Assembly (NCBI GenBank): GCA_030262795.1
Contig: JAJSZO010000119.1
Coordinates: 1,219 to 6,475 of the forward strand
Direction: 5' to 3'
Length of the DNA stretch: 5,257 nucleotides
Source of the DNA: Deltaproteobacteria bacterium
GTDB taxonomy: Bacteria > Desulfobacterota > Desulfobacteria > Desulfobacterales > ETH-SRB1
Shown here: piece after piece, positions 1-5,257 of the stretch
Position numbering within the stretch: position 1 is the first letter of the stretch
How the letters are laid out: each line of letters opens with the position of its first letter
Notes under the pieces: model-generated
Told to the model about the DNA's origin: nothing
What the model saw: the letters and a program-made list of their open reading frames with translations, nothing else
Databases searched by the model: none
Translations under genes and position numbers: made by a program

Positions 1-881
1 CTTCTGCGAACAAAGTTATAAAAAATCTTGACACGGTTTCTTTGAAAAATCTTATTGAAACAGATCAAAAAGAAAGTACATCCATTGCCATGCCTTCTAT
101 AATTTTAGGCAAAGAACTTGCTAAAAATTTAGGAGTAATACAGGGCGATCCTGTATACCTGATATCACCGATGGGAATGATTTCTCCCATAGGGCACATA
201 CCGACGATGAAACGGTTTAAAGTGGCAGGCTTGTTCGAGTCAGGCATGTATGAATATGACAGAACGCTGGCTTACATACACATAAAAGACGCTCAGAAAA
301 TTTTGCGCCTCGGAGATTCCGTAAATGGAATTGAAGTCCGTGTCAACGATATTTACAATGCCCGAAATATTGCGGGCAGTATAGTCAAAAAACTTGGCTT
401 CCAGTACTGGGCAAGGGACTGGATGCAGATGAATCAGAACCTGTTTTCAGCGCTCAAGCTGGAAAAAACGGTTATGTTTATCATTCTGGCGCTTATTGTT
501 CTTGTTGCGGCCTTTAACATCGCCAGTATGCTCATCATGATGGTTATGGAAAAGACCAAGGACATTGCTATCTTAAAAGCCATGGGCGCTACAGATAAAA
601 GTATCAGAAAAATTTTTGTCCTTAAAGGTACAGTGATAGGATCTATAGGAATCATTTTTGGAGTTTGCATGGGATTTCTTCTGTGTACGGTGTTAAAGTA
701 TTACCAGTTTATCGAACTTCCAGGCGATGTGTACTACATTACAACTCTTCCCGTAAAACTCGAACTCTTAGATGTCGTTACGATAGCCTCTGCAGCAATG
801 GCAATCAGTTTTCTATCGACACTCTATCCCGCAAGACAGGCATCCAAACTTGATCCTGTTGAGGCACTCCGTTATGGTTAA
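1..881 (+). CDS. lolC: Lipoprotein-releasing ABC transporter permease, LolC/LolE family (5' partial)
   Basis: Inner-membrane permease of the Lol system, which extracts mature lipoproteins from the inner membrane and hands them to the periplasmic carrier LolA. The reading frame is open from the first full codon (base 3) to the TAA at 879-881, giving about 292 residues. Full-length LolC/LolE proteins have about 400, so the first transmembrane helix and the start of the periplasmic domain lie outside the window. The TTG at 42 is an internal codon, not a start. The visible part begins in the periplasmic domain. Three hydrophobic helices follow (about 471-545, 618-698 and 765-827), the FtsX-type C-terminal membrane half. 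A cytoplasmic coupling segment 'EKTKDIAILKAMGAT' (549-593) contacts the ATPase, and the usual ending 'PARQASKLDPVEALRYG' is intact. A segment 'SPIGHIPTMKRF' near 183-218 resembles the LolA-binding Hook of LolC. LolC, LolE and the hybrid LolF cannot be told apart with the N-terminus missing. Only one permease gene is visible, directly upstream of lolD. Confidence 0.93.
   Translation, partial: SANKVIKNLDTVSLKNLIETDQKESTSIAMPSIILGKELAKNLGVIQGDPVYLISPMGMISPIGHIPTMKRFKVAGLFESGMYEYDRTLAYIHIKDAQKILRLGDSVNGIEVRVNDIYNARNIAGSIVKKLGFQYWARDWMQMNQNLFSALKLEKTVMFIILALIVLVAAFNIASMLIMMVMEKTKDIAILKAMGATDKSIRKIFVLKGTVIGSIGIIFGVCMGFLLCTVLKYYQFIELPGDVYYITTLPVKLELLDVVTIASAAMAISFLSTLYPARQASKLDPVEALRYG
861..864 (+). 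promoter_or_regulatory. Ribosome binding site for lolD inside the permease gene
   Basis: GAGG lies 9 bases before the ATG at 874, within the last codons of the upstream permease. It decides the lolD start: the in-frame TTG at 850 would add eight residues (MILLRHSV) encoded inside the permease end, has no comparable site, and would make the protein longer than usual for LolD. Confidence 0.6.
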
Positions 882-1578
882 CAATGATTCTGTTTCAAAT
901 TATTTAATAGCTGCGAAAGGCATCTGTAAGGGTTTTAATAACACTGGCAATGGTAGTATCAATATCCTGATGGATTTAAATTTTAATCTGAATATCGGTG
1001 AAACAATAGCTGTCGTTGGTGCATCCGGAATTGGAAAGTCGACTCTTCTACATATACTCGGAACTCTTGATCGTCCTGACAGCGGAAATCTTTTTTTTAA
1101 AGGAGATGATATTTTTCTTTTTAACAATAATAAATTAGCCCAATTTCGCAACAAATTTGTCGGCTTTGTTTTCCAGTTTCATCATCTTCTTCCGGAGTTC
1201 AGCGCTATTGAAAATACAATGATGCCCGCACTTATCAAAGGCCTGAGCAAAGATAGTTCCAGAGAAGCCGCAGAAAAAATACTGGTAAGGGTCGGATTAA
1301 AAGACAGGCTTTTTTACAGGGCAGGAAAACTGTCCGGAGGCGAACAGCAGAGAGTTGCTCTGGCAAGGGCATTAATCCTCAGACCCGCTGTTCTCCTTGC
1401 CGATGAGCCTACGGGTAATCTTGACAAAAAAAACAGCGAACAGGTTCACGAACTTTTTTTGGAGCTGAATCAGGAATTTCGGATGGCATTGGTTGTGATA
1501 ACACACAACCTGGAGCTTGCATCACGCATGTCGCAGAGTCTGACAATTATTGATGGAAAACTTGTAAAAACGAGATAA
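874..1578 (+). CDS. lolD: Lipoprotein-releasing system ATP-binding protein LolD
   Basis: ATPase subunit that powers lipoprotein extraction by the LolC/E permease; it sits on the cytoplasmic face of the inner membrane. With the ATG at 874 the protein has 234 residues, almost the length of E. coli LolD (233). All ABC-ATPase motifs are intact: Walker A GASGIGKST (residues 49-57), Q-loop glutamine at about 101 within 'FVFQFHHLLPEF' (the 'FQFHHLLPEF' stretch is typical of LolD), signature LSGGEQQR (153-160), Walker B VLLADEP (173-179) with catalytic Glu178, D-loop GNLD (181-184) and switch histidine 211. It overlaps the permease stop by 8 bp, which suggests translational coupling and a matched supply of the two subunits. 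Related MacB/FtsE-type ATPases share most of these motifs, but the Q-loop context and the adjacent permease favour LolD. Confidence 0.96.
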   Translation: MVNNDSVSNYLIAAKGICKGFNNTGNGSINILMDLNFNLNIGETIAVVGASGIGKSTLLHILGTLDRPDSGNLFFKGDDIFLFNNNKLAQFRNKFVGFVFQFHHLLPEFSAIENTMMPALIKGLSKDSSREAAEKILVRVGLKDRLFYRAGKLSGGEQQRVALARALILRPAVLLADEPTGNLDKKNSEQVHELFLELNQEFRMALVVITHNLELASRMSQSLTIIDGKLVKTR

Positions 1579-1583
1579 CTATT

Positions 1584-4535
1584 GTGTATATGCAAAAATA
1601 TTTAAAACTACTCATAATAGCAATTATTTTACTTCTTCCGGTCGGGGTATATTCTCTGGAAACAGTTCGAGTCTTAGTCCTGCCTTTTGAAATCCACGCA
1701 CAAAAAGAGCTTAAACCAAAAGTTCCCATAGCAGAAAAAGTTTCAAAGTCCGAACCTTCTCAGTATTATATACTGACATCAAACATGAATCTGCGTGAAG
1801 AAAGCAATACAAATAGCAGAATTAAATCGTTGATGAAAAAAGGTGAAAAATTTCAAATCATAGATAAACCTGAACACGAACCAGAACATGAACCAGAACG
1901 TGGTAAATTAACCTATTGGTATTATATAAAAACCAAAGCAGGTTTAACTGGATGGTTCTGTGGAATTTATAACGGAAAAGCCAAGTTTAAAAAAGTTAGG
2001 TTTAAAAAAAAGGTTGAAGAAACTCCTTCTATAGGAACTGAAATCCGGGAAGTATTAAAAAACCATTTTAAACAAAATGGCGTTATTGTAATAGAAACCG
2101 ATAGCATCCCTGATTTCGCATGGGAAAATCAGCCCAAAAGCGTATCCGGAATCAGGAATCTCGGTATTAAGACCGGAGCTGATTATGTTGTTTGGGGAAG
2201 CCTGACCTGTCTGGGACAAAAATTCAGCTTAGACGCAAAAATTATAGAATCTTTTAATAGCAAGCCGTCAGACATTTTATTTGTTGAAGGTGAACGCATA
2301 GAAAATTTGTTCAAAAGCGTAAAAAAACTCGCCGAAAATCTTGTACTAAGGGTTTCCAGGAAGAAAAAAATTATAGAAGTACTTGTTGAAGGGAATAAAC
2401 GTATAGAAACCGATGCCATAAAAAAATATATAAAAACAAAGCAGGGCGACATCTTCAATGCCAAAAAGATTTCAGAGGACTTAAAATCTGTCTATTCAAT
2501 GGGTTATTTTGAGAATATAATAATTGAATCTGATGATAAACCTGAAGGAAAAATAATTATATTCAAAATCAAAGAAAAACCTACTATTATGGTAATCAAC
2601 ATTAAAGGCAATAAAGTTTATGAAGATGAAGAAATTAAGGAGCATTTAAACATCAGTACCGGCTCAATTTTAAATATATTTAAGATAAACAGCAATATAA
2701 AACGGATAGAAGAACTGTACAAGGAAAAGAACTATCATAATGTTAAAGTAAATTACGAGCTAAAGCAACTTGAACATAATCAGGCTGACCTGGAATTTAT
2801 TATTGAGGAAGGCGAAAAAGTTCAAATAAAAATAATAAAAGTTGAAGGTAATAATGCATTTGACAGCGACAAACTTAAAGACCTGATGAGCACGTCGGAA
2901 AATGGTTTTTTTTCGTGGCTGACTTCATCCGGAGAACTTAATATAGAAGACCTTAATCAAGATGCTGCCAGGCTTTCGGCTTTTTATCATAACAACGGAT
3001 ACATCCAGGCCAGGATTGGAGAACCTCAAATCGAATATAAGGACAAGTGGATATATATCACAATAAAAATAGATGAAGGACCACGATTTAAGGTTGGAAA
3101 GGTTGATATCGAAGGAGACCTGGTTCTATCAAAAGAGGAATTGATCAGGAAACTTAAGATAAACAAAGAAGAGTTTTTCAACCGTGAAGTTGTGCGAAAT
3201 GATGTACTCGCCCTCACAGACATATGCTCTGATGAAGGATATGCGTACGCTGAAATACTCCCGCGTATTGACAAAGATTTTGATCTACTTACAGTAAGCA
3301 TCAGTTATGTTATTAAAAAAGGCAGGCAGGTATATTTTGAAAAAATTATTATCGCCGGCAACACAAAAACAAGGGATAAGGTCATACGCCGCGAGCTTAA
3401 GGTTTATGAGCAGGAACTTTTCAGCGGACGTCGATTAAAAAGAGGAATGCGCAATCTCTACCGGCTTGACTTTTTCGAGGATATTAAGGTTAATACAATA
3501 AAGGGAAGCGCAGATGACAGGATGATATTGAAAATTGATGTTTCTGAAAAGCCGACCGGCACTTTTAGTTTTGGAGGTGGTTACAGCAGTGTTGAAAACT
3601 TGTTTATCATGGCATCCATATCCCAGAAAAATCTTTTCGGACGGGGCCAGATTCTAAATCTGAAAGGAGAAATTGGAGGAAGAACAAACAGGTACACCTT
3701 AAGTTTTACAGAACCATGGCTTTTTGATATTCCATTATCGGCAGGTTTCGATCTTTACAACTGGGATAGAGATTACACTTCATACGATAAAAACAGTAAA
3801 GGCGGCGGTGTTAGGTTAGGGTATCCGGTCTTTGATTTTACAAGGCTCTATTTATCCTATAAGTATGAACTAAGTGATATTACCAATATTGAAGATGGGG
3901 TCTCAGAAAGTATTTTTGAAATGCAAGGCGAAAATGTTTTAAGCAGTATATCCACTATACTACGTTATGATTCAAGAGACAGAGTTTTCAATCCCTCGGA
4001 AGGCCAGAATCACAGTATAAGCTTGGAATATGCGGGTATCGGTGGTGATATCGGCTTTACAAAATGCCTGGTGGAAACAGGCTGGTATATACCTTTGTTC
4101 TGGAAAACAGTTGGCTTTCTGCATGCTAAAACAGGCTATGTCAGAGAAACTTCCGGGAAAAAACTTCCGGATTACGAACGCTTCTATCTTGGCGGCATGA
4201 ATTCAATGCGCGGATTTGACTGGCAGGATATTCATGCTACAGATGCATACGGCGCTGACATCGGAGGAGAAAAATACATACAGTTTAACATCGAATTTAT
4301 ATTTCCTTTAATCGAAAAAGCAGGAATCGTGGGTGTTATATTTTATGACACCGGCAACGTATATGGCTCTGATGAAAGCATAAAACTGGGTAATTTACGA
4401 GAAAGCGCTGGTTTCGGCTTTAGATGGTATTCTCCCATAGGTCCTATCCGCCTTGAAAACGGATACATACTGGATCCTGAAGAGGGAGAGGATACAGGCG
4501 GTCGCTGGGATTTTACGATGGGAGCTGCGTTTTAA
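1584..4535 (+). CDS. bamA: Outer membrane protein assembly factor BamA (Omp85) with N-terminal accessory domain and inserted SH3b domain
   Basis: Central subunit of the BAM complex; it folds and inserts beta-barrel proteins into the outer membrane. Residues are numbered from the GTG at 1584 (983 aa; E. coli BamA has 810). A signal peptide covers 1 to about 24 (hydrophobic LLIIAIILLLPVGV, cleavage probably after VYS). Residues 26-40 and about 149-258 look like two halves of a TolB-N/CsgG-like alpha/beta domain, split by an SH3b-like domain (about 59-130). Five POTRA domains follow, at about 262-333, 334-411, 413-500, 501-580 and 582-656. The Omp85 barrel runs from about 657 to 983. Barrel marks are 'FSFGGGYSS' at its start, the loop-6 motif MRGF (875-878, VRGF in E. 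coli) with Arg876, its expected partner Asp922 in 'FYDTGNVYG', and a C-terminal Phe. The start could instead be the ATG at 1590 (two residues shorter); a weak GAGA at 1572-1575 is better spaced for GTG. Only 5 bp separate it from lolD, so co-transcription is likely. BamA identity is firm; the N-terminal domain assignment is inference. Confidence 0.96.
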   Translation: MYMQKYLKLLIIAIILLLPVGVYSLETVRVLVLPFEIHAQKELKPKVPIAEKVSKSEPSQYYILTSNMNLREESNTNSRIKSLMKKGEKFQIIDKPEHEPEHEPERGKLTYWYYIKTKAGLTGWFCGIYNGKAKFKKVRFKKKVEETPSIGTEIREVLKNHFKQNGVIVIETDSIPDFAWENQPKSVSGIRNLGIKTGADYVVWGSLTCLGQKFSLDAKIIESFNSKPSDILFVEGERIENLFKSVKKLAENLVLRVSRKKKIIEVLVEGNKRIETDAIKKYIKTKQGDIFNAKKISEDLKSVYSMGYFENIIIESDDKPEGKIIIFKIKEKPTIMVINIKGNKVYEDEEIKEHLNISTGSILNIFKINSNIKRIEELYKEKNYHNVKVNYELKQLEHNQADLEFIIEEGEKVQIKIIKVEGNNAFDSDKLKDLMSTSENGFFSWLTSSGELNIEDLNQDAARLSAFYHNNGYIQARIGEPQIEYKDKWIYITIKIDEGPRFKVGKVDIEGDLVLSKEELIRKLKINKEEFFNREVVRNDVLALTDICSDEGYAYAEILPRIDKDFDLLTVSISYVIKKGRQVYFEKIIIAGNTKTRDKVIRRELKVYEQELFSGRRLKRGMRNLYRLDFFEDIKVNTIKGSADDRMILKIDVSEKPTGTFSFGGGYSSVENLFIMASISQKNLFGRGQILNLKGEIGGRTNRYTLSFTEPWLFDIPLSAGFDLYNWDRDYTSYDKNSKGGGVRLGYPVFDFTRLYLSYKYELSDITNIEDGVSESIFEMQGENVLSSISTILRYDSRDRVFNPSEGQNHSISLEYAGIGGDIGFTKCLVETGWYIPLFWKTVGFLHAKTGYVRETSGKKLPDYERFYLGGMNSMRGFDWQDIHATDAYGADIGGEKYIQFNIEFIFPLIEKAGIVGVIFYDTGNVYGSDESIKLGNLRESAGFGFRWYSPIGPIRLENGYILDPEEGEDTGGRWDFTMGAAF
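1758..1973 (+). other. Bacterial SH3 (SH3b/SH3_3-like) domain encoded within bamA
   Basis: Covers BamA residues about 59-130. The pattern fits an SH3b domain: 'MNLREESNTNSRIKSLMKKG' matches the usual 'LNVRxxPSxxSxVIxxLxKG' opening, followed by 'EKFQIID', a variable loop, 'YWYYIKT' (the usual 'WxxV' strand), and 'GLTGWFCGIY' (the usual 'GxxGWVxxxY' closing). SH3b domains commonly bind peptidoglycan or peptides in the periplasm; which of these applies here cannot be read from the sequence. It interrupts a separate alpha/beta domain rather than sitting at a terminus. Confidence 0.8.
1869..1901 (+). repeat. 12-bp tandem repeat encoding PEHEPEHEPER
   Basis: Two full 12-base units, CCTGAACACGAA and CCAGAACATGAA, and a partial third, CCAGAACGT, encode an in-frame Pro-Glu-His-Glu repeat. 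It falls in a predicted loop of the SH3b domain, between the strand 'EKFQIID' and the 'YWYYIKT' strand, where length changes should be tolerated. Confidence 0.8.
2367..3551 (+). other. Five POTRA domains of BamA
   Basis: Five successive beta-alpha-alpha-beta-beta modules, each opening with a strand and a Gly-Asn-like turn: 'EVLVEGNKRIETDAI', 'VINIKGNKVYEDEEI', 'IIKVEGNNAFDSDKL', 'KVDIEGDLVLSKEEL' and 'KIIIAGNTKTRDKVI'. POTRA3 includes 'GFFSWLTSSGEL', a typical long insertion of this domain in BamA. POTRA5 ends 'RLDFFEDIKV', next to the barrel. In known BamA these domains receive substrates and dock BamD and the other lipoprotein subunits. Confidence 0.88.
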
Positions 4536-4622
4536 TTGATAGTTATGAACAAAGACAGGTTCGGTTAGGAATTAATGCGTGATGGTATATCAAAAGTTGT
4601 CAATGGGTTATAACTTTAAAAT

Positions 4623-4646
4623 CTTTGCGGCTTTGCGCCTTTGCGT
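4623..4646 (+). repeat. Three tandem CTTTGCGN octamers
   Basis: Exact 8-base periodicity: CTTTGCGG, CTTTGCGC, CTTTGCGT, differing only in the eighth base and followed by GAGA. It lies 31 bases upstream of the skp start codon and outside any coding region. Similar CTTTGCG-rich strings are remembered as dispersed intergenic repeats in several environmental bacterial genomes; the function is unknown. Confidence 0.85.
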
Positions 4647-4666
4647 GAGACAATAAATTTATTAAT

Positions 4667-4672
4667 AGGAGG
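4667..4672 (+). promoter_or_regulatory. Strong ribosome binding site of skp
   Basis: AGGAGG, a full match to the anti-Shine-Dalgarno core, five bases before the ATG at 4678. It is the strongest ribosome site in the window and fits high independent translation of an abundant chaperone, unlike the closely packed upstream genes. Confidence 0.85.
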
Positions 4673-4677
4673 ATAAA

Positions 4678-5205
4678 ATGAAAACCGTAAAAATAGCTTT
4701 TTCTGCTGCAATCTTATTTTTGTTTTCACTTACTGTTTCATATGGTGCAGATGTTGCCAAGATTGGAGTAGTTGATTTTAAGAGAATTTTTGAGGTATCA
4801 AGCTCCGGCAAATCCGCACAGGCGGAAATAAAAAGCCAGGGCGAAAAAATGGAGACGGAACTCAAGAAAAAAGGAAGTGAATTAGAAAAATTAAAAAAGA
4901 AAATTGATCGCGAAGCCCTGGTTATGAGCAGGGAAATTCTCGAAGAAAAAGAACGTGAATTCAGAATTCAGATTAATGATTTAAAATCTCTTGAAAAAAA
5001 ATATAAGGCCGAATTTCAGGTATTAAACAACAGGCTTGTTAATCGTATAAAAAAAGATCTCTTTGAACTTATTGAGGAAATTGGGAAAAAGGAAGGTTAC
5101 CTTCTTATTATTGAGAAGCAGGAAGCCGGCATTCTGTATTCACCTGATGCAATAGACCTAACAGATAAACTGATTATACAATTCAACGAGAAGGTTGCAC
5201 AGTAA
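4678..5205 (+). CDS. skp: Periplasmic chaperone Skp/OmpH family
   Basis: Soluble periplasmic chaperone that holds unfolded outer-membrane proteins after Sec export and keeps them competent for BAM. The product has 175 residues (E. coli Skp has 161). A clear signal peptide covers 1 to about 23: KTVK, a hydrophobic core, then 'VSYGA' with cleavage before DVAK. The mature protein starts with the family strand 'KIGVVDFKRIFEVSSSGKSA' (28-47). A long charged helical hairpin (about 48-135) with heptad-like K/E patterning, 'ELKKKGSELEKLKKKIDREA', forms the tentacles that clasp clients in Skp trimers. The C-terminal part 'YLLIIEKQEAGILYSPDAID' (141-160) returns to the trimerisation body, as in other OmpH proteins. 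It follows bamA on the same strand, the classical neighbourhood. In many genomes lpxD, fabZ and lpxA come next, but the window ends too soon to see them. Confidence 0.94.
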   Translation: MKTVKIAFSAAILFLFSLTVSYGADVAKIGVVDFKRIFEVSSSGKSAQAEIKSQGEKMETELKKKGSELEKLKKKIDREALVMSREILEEKEREFRIQINDLKSLEKKYKAEFQVLNNRLVNRIKKDLFELIEEIGKKEGYLLIIEKQEAGILYSPDAIDLTDKLIIQFNEKVAQ

Positions 5206-5215
5206 ACCAAAAAAG

Positions 5216-5241
5216 TAGGGGCACGATGCTTCGTGCCCCTA
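5216..5241. repeat. Perfect GC-rich palindrome downstream of skp (extragenic palindromic repeat or terminator-like hairpin)
   Basis: Arms AGGGGCACGA (5217-5226) and TCGTGCCCCT (5231-5240) are exact reverse complements around a four-base TGCT loop; T5216/A5241 extends the stem to 11 bp. It begins 11 bases after the skp stop. No run of T follows (ATTGT instead), so it is a poor intrinsic terminator on this strand, although a run of A precedes it, which would be a U-tract for leftward transcription. The GTAGGGGCAC type of palindrome is remembered as a frequent dispersed repeat in environmental genomes. Confidence 0.85.
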
Positions 5242-5243
5242 TT

Positions 5244-5257
5244 GTAGGGGCACTGTA
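5244..5257 (+). repeat. Second, cut-off copy of the palindrome's left arm
   Basis: GTAGGGGCAC at 5244-5253 repeats 5215-5224 exactly, 29 bases downstream, and then diverges (TGTA) before the window ends. This suggests a tandem or clustered arrangement of the palindromic element. Confidence 0.65.

Larger units (their letters stand above)
4536..4677 (+). other. bamA-skp intergenic spacer without a gene
   Basis: A 142-bp spacer, much longer than the other junctions in the operon (8-bp overlap and 5-bp gap). It holds no ORF of note and no clear hairpin terminator after bamA. It contains the CTTTGCG octamer repeat and the skp ribosome site. A TTGTCA at 4597-4602 has no well-spaced -10 partner, since TAAAAT at 4617-4622 is only 14 bases away, so a separate skp promoter is possible but not shown. 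Confidence 0.6.

Noticed and set aside
42..44. TTG at 42 as start of the permease gene
   Set aside because: The frame is open upstream to the window edge, there is no ribosome site before it, and starting here would remove the first membrane helix and part of the periplasmic domain that LolC/E proteins need.
850..852. TTG at 850 as start of lolD
   Set aside because: The ATG at 874 has a GAGG site at good spacing and gives the normal LolD length; the extra residues would only be the shifted reading of the permease end.
665..853. Plus-strand 62-codon ORF inside the permease gene
   Set aside because: It lies out of frame within conserved FtsX-type coding sequence and its product is unlike any domain I recognise.
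2183..2464. Minus-strand ORF of 93 codons opposite bamA
   Set aside because: It is antisense to a well-conserved domain of bamA, has no recognisable motif and no convincing ribosome site; the same goes for the other antisense frames at 65-247, 434-670, 900-1154, 1547-1729, 3026-3301 and 4662-4865.
4597..4622. Sigma-70 promoter for skp (TTGTCA ... TAAAAT)
   Set aside because: The 14-base spacing is too short for a standard promoter and no alternative -10 fits, so it is mentioned only as a possibility in the spacer entry.
5216..5243. Rho-independent terminator of the operon
   Set aside because: The stem is strong, but the bases after it are ATTGT rather than a T-run, and the left arm is repeated just downstream, which fits a palindromic repeat family better.
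5215..5257. CRISPR repeat
   Set aside because: Only one and a half copies are visible, the spacing is too short for repeat plus spacer, and no cas genes are present.

Overview
The window reads as one co-directional (+ strand) envelope-biogenesis operon segment of a Gram-negative, diderm bacterium: the end of a LolC/LolE-type lipoprotein-release permease, its ATPase LolD, an unusually long BamA (Omp85), and the periplasmic chaperone Skp/OmpH. This gene order, the AT-leaning sequence, and a BamA that carries an extra N-terminal domain opening with 'VRVLVLPFEIHA' all recall sulfate-reducing Desulfobacterota (Desulfobacterales-like). That taxonomic call is inferred from memory of the families and was not searched.

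Layout. 1-881: lolC/lolE permease, truncated on the left by the window edge. 874-1578: lolD, whose start overlaps the permease stop by 8 bp, behind a GAGG ribosome site. 1584-4535: bamA, starting 5 bp after lolD, 983 codons. 4536-4677: a 142 bp spacer with no gene, holding three tandem CTTTGCG octamers and then a strong AGGAGG ribosome site. 4678-5205: skp. 5206-5257: intergenic sequence with a perfect GC-rich hairpin (AGGGGCACGA/TCGTGCCCCT) and the beginning of a second copy of its left arm at the window end.

How the genes work together. LolC/E-LolD extracts mature lipoproteins from the inner membrane for transfer to the outer membrane. Skp holds unfolded outer-membrane proteins in the periplasm, and BamA folds them into the outer membrane. 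BamA's partner BamD and related factors are themselves lipoproteins in known systems, so the operon joins the two branches of outer-membrane assembly.

The most unusual feature is in BamA. Between the signal peptide and POTRA1 there is an alpha/beta accessory domain resembling a TolB-N/CsgG-like fold. A bacterial SH3 (SH3b) domain seems to have been inserted into that domain, right after its first strand. The inserted SH3b has its own low-complexity PEHEPEHEPER loop and is followed by a very basic linker. I saw no phage, CRISPR, tRNA, rRNA or IS transposase genes.
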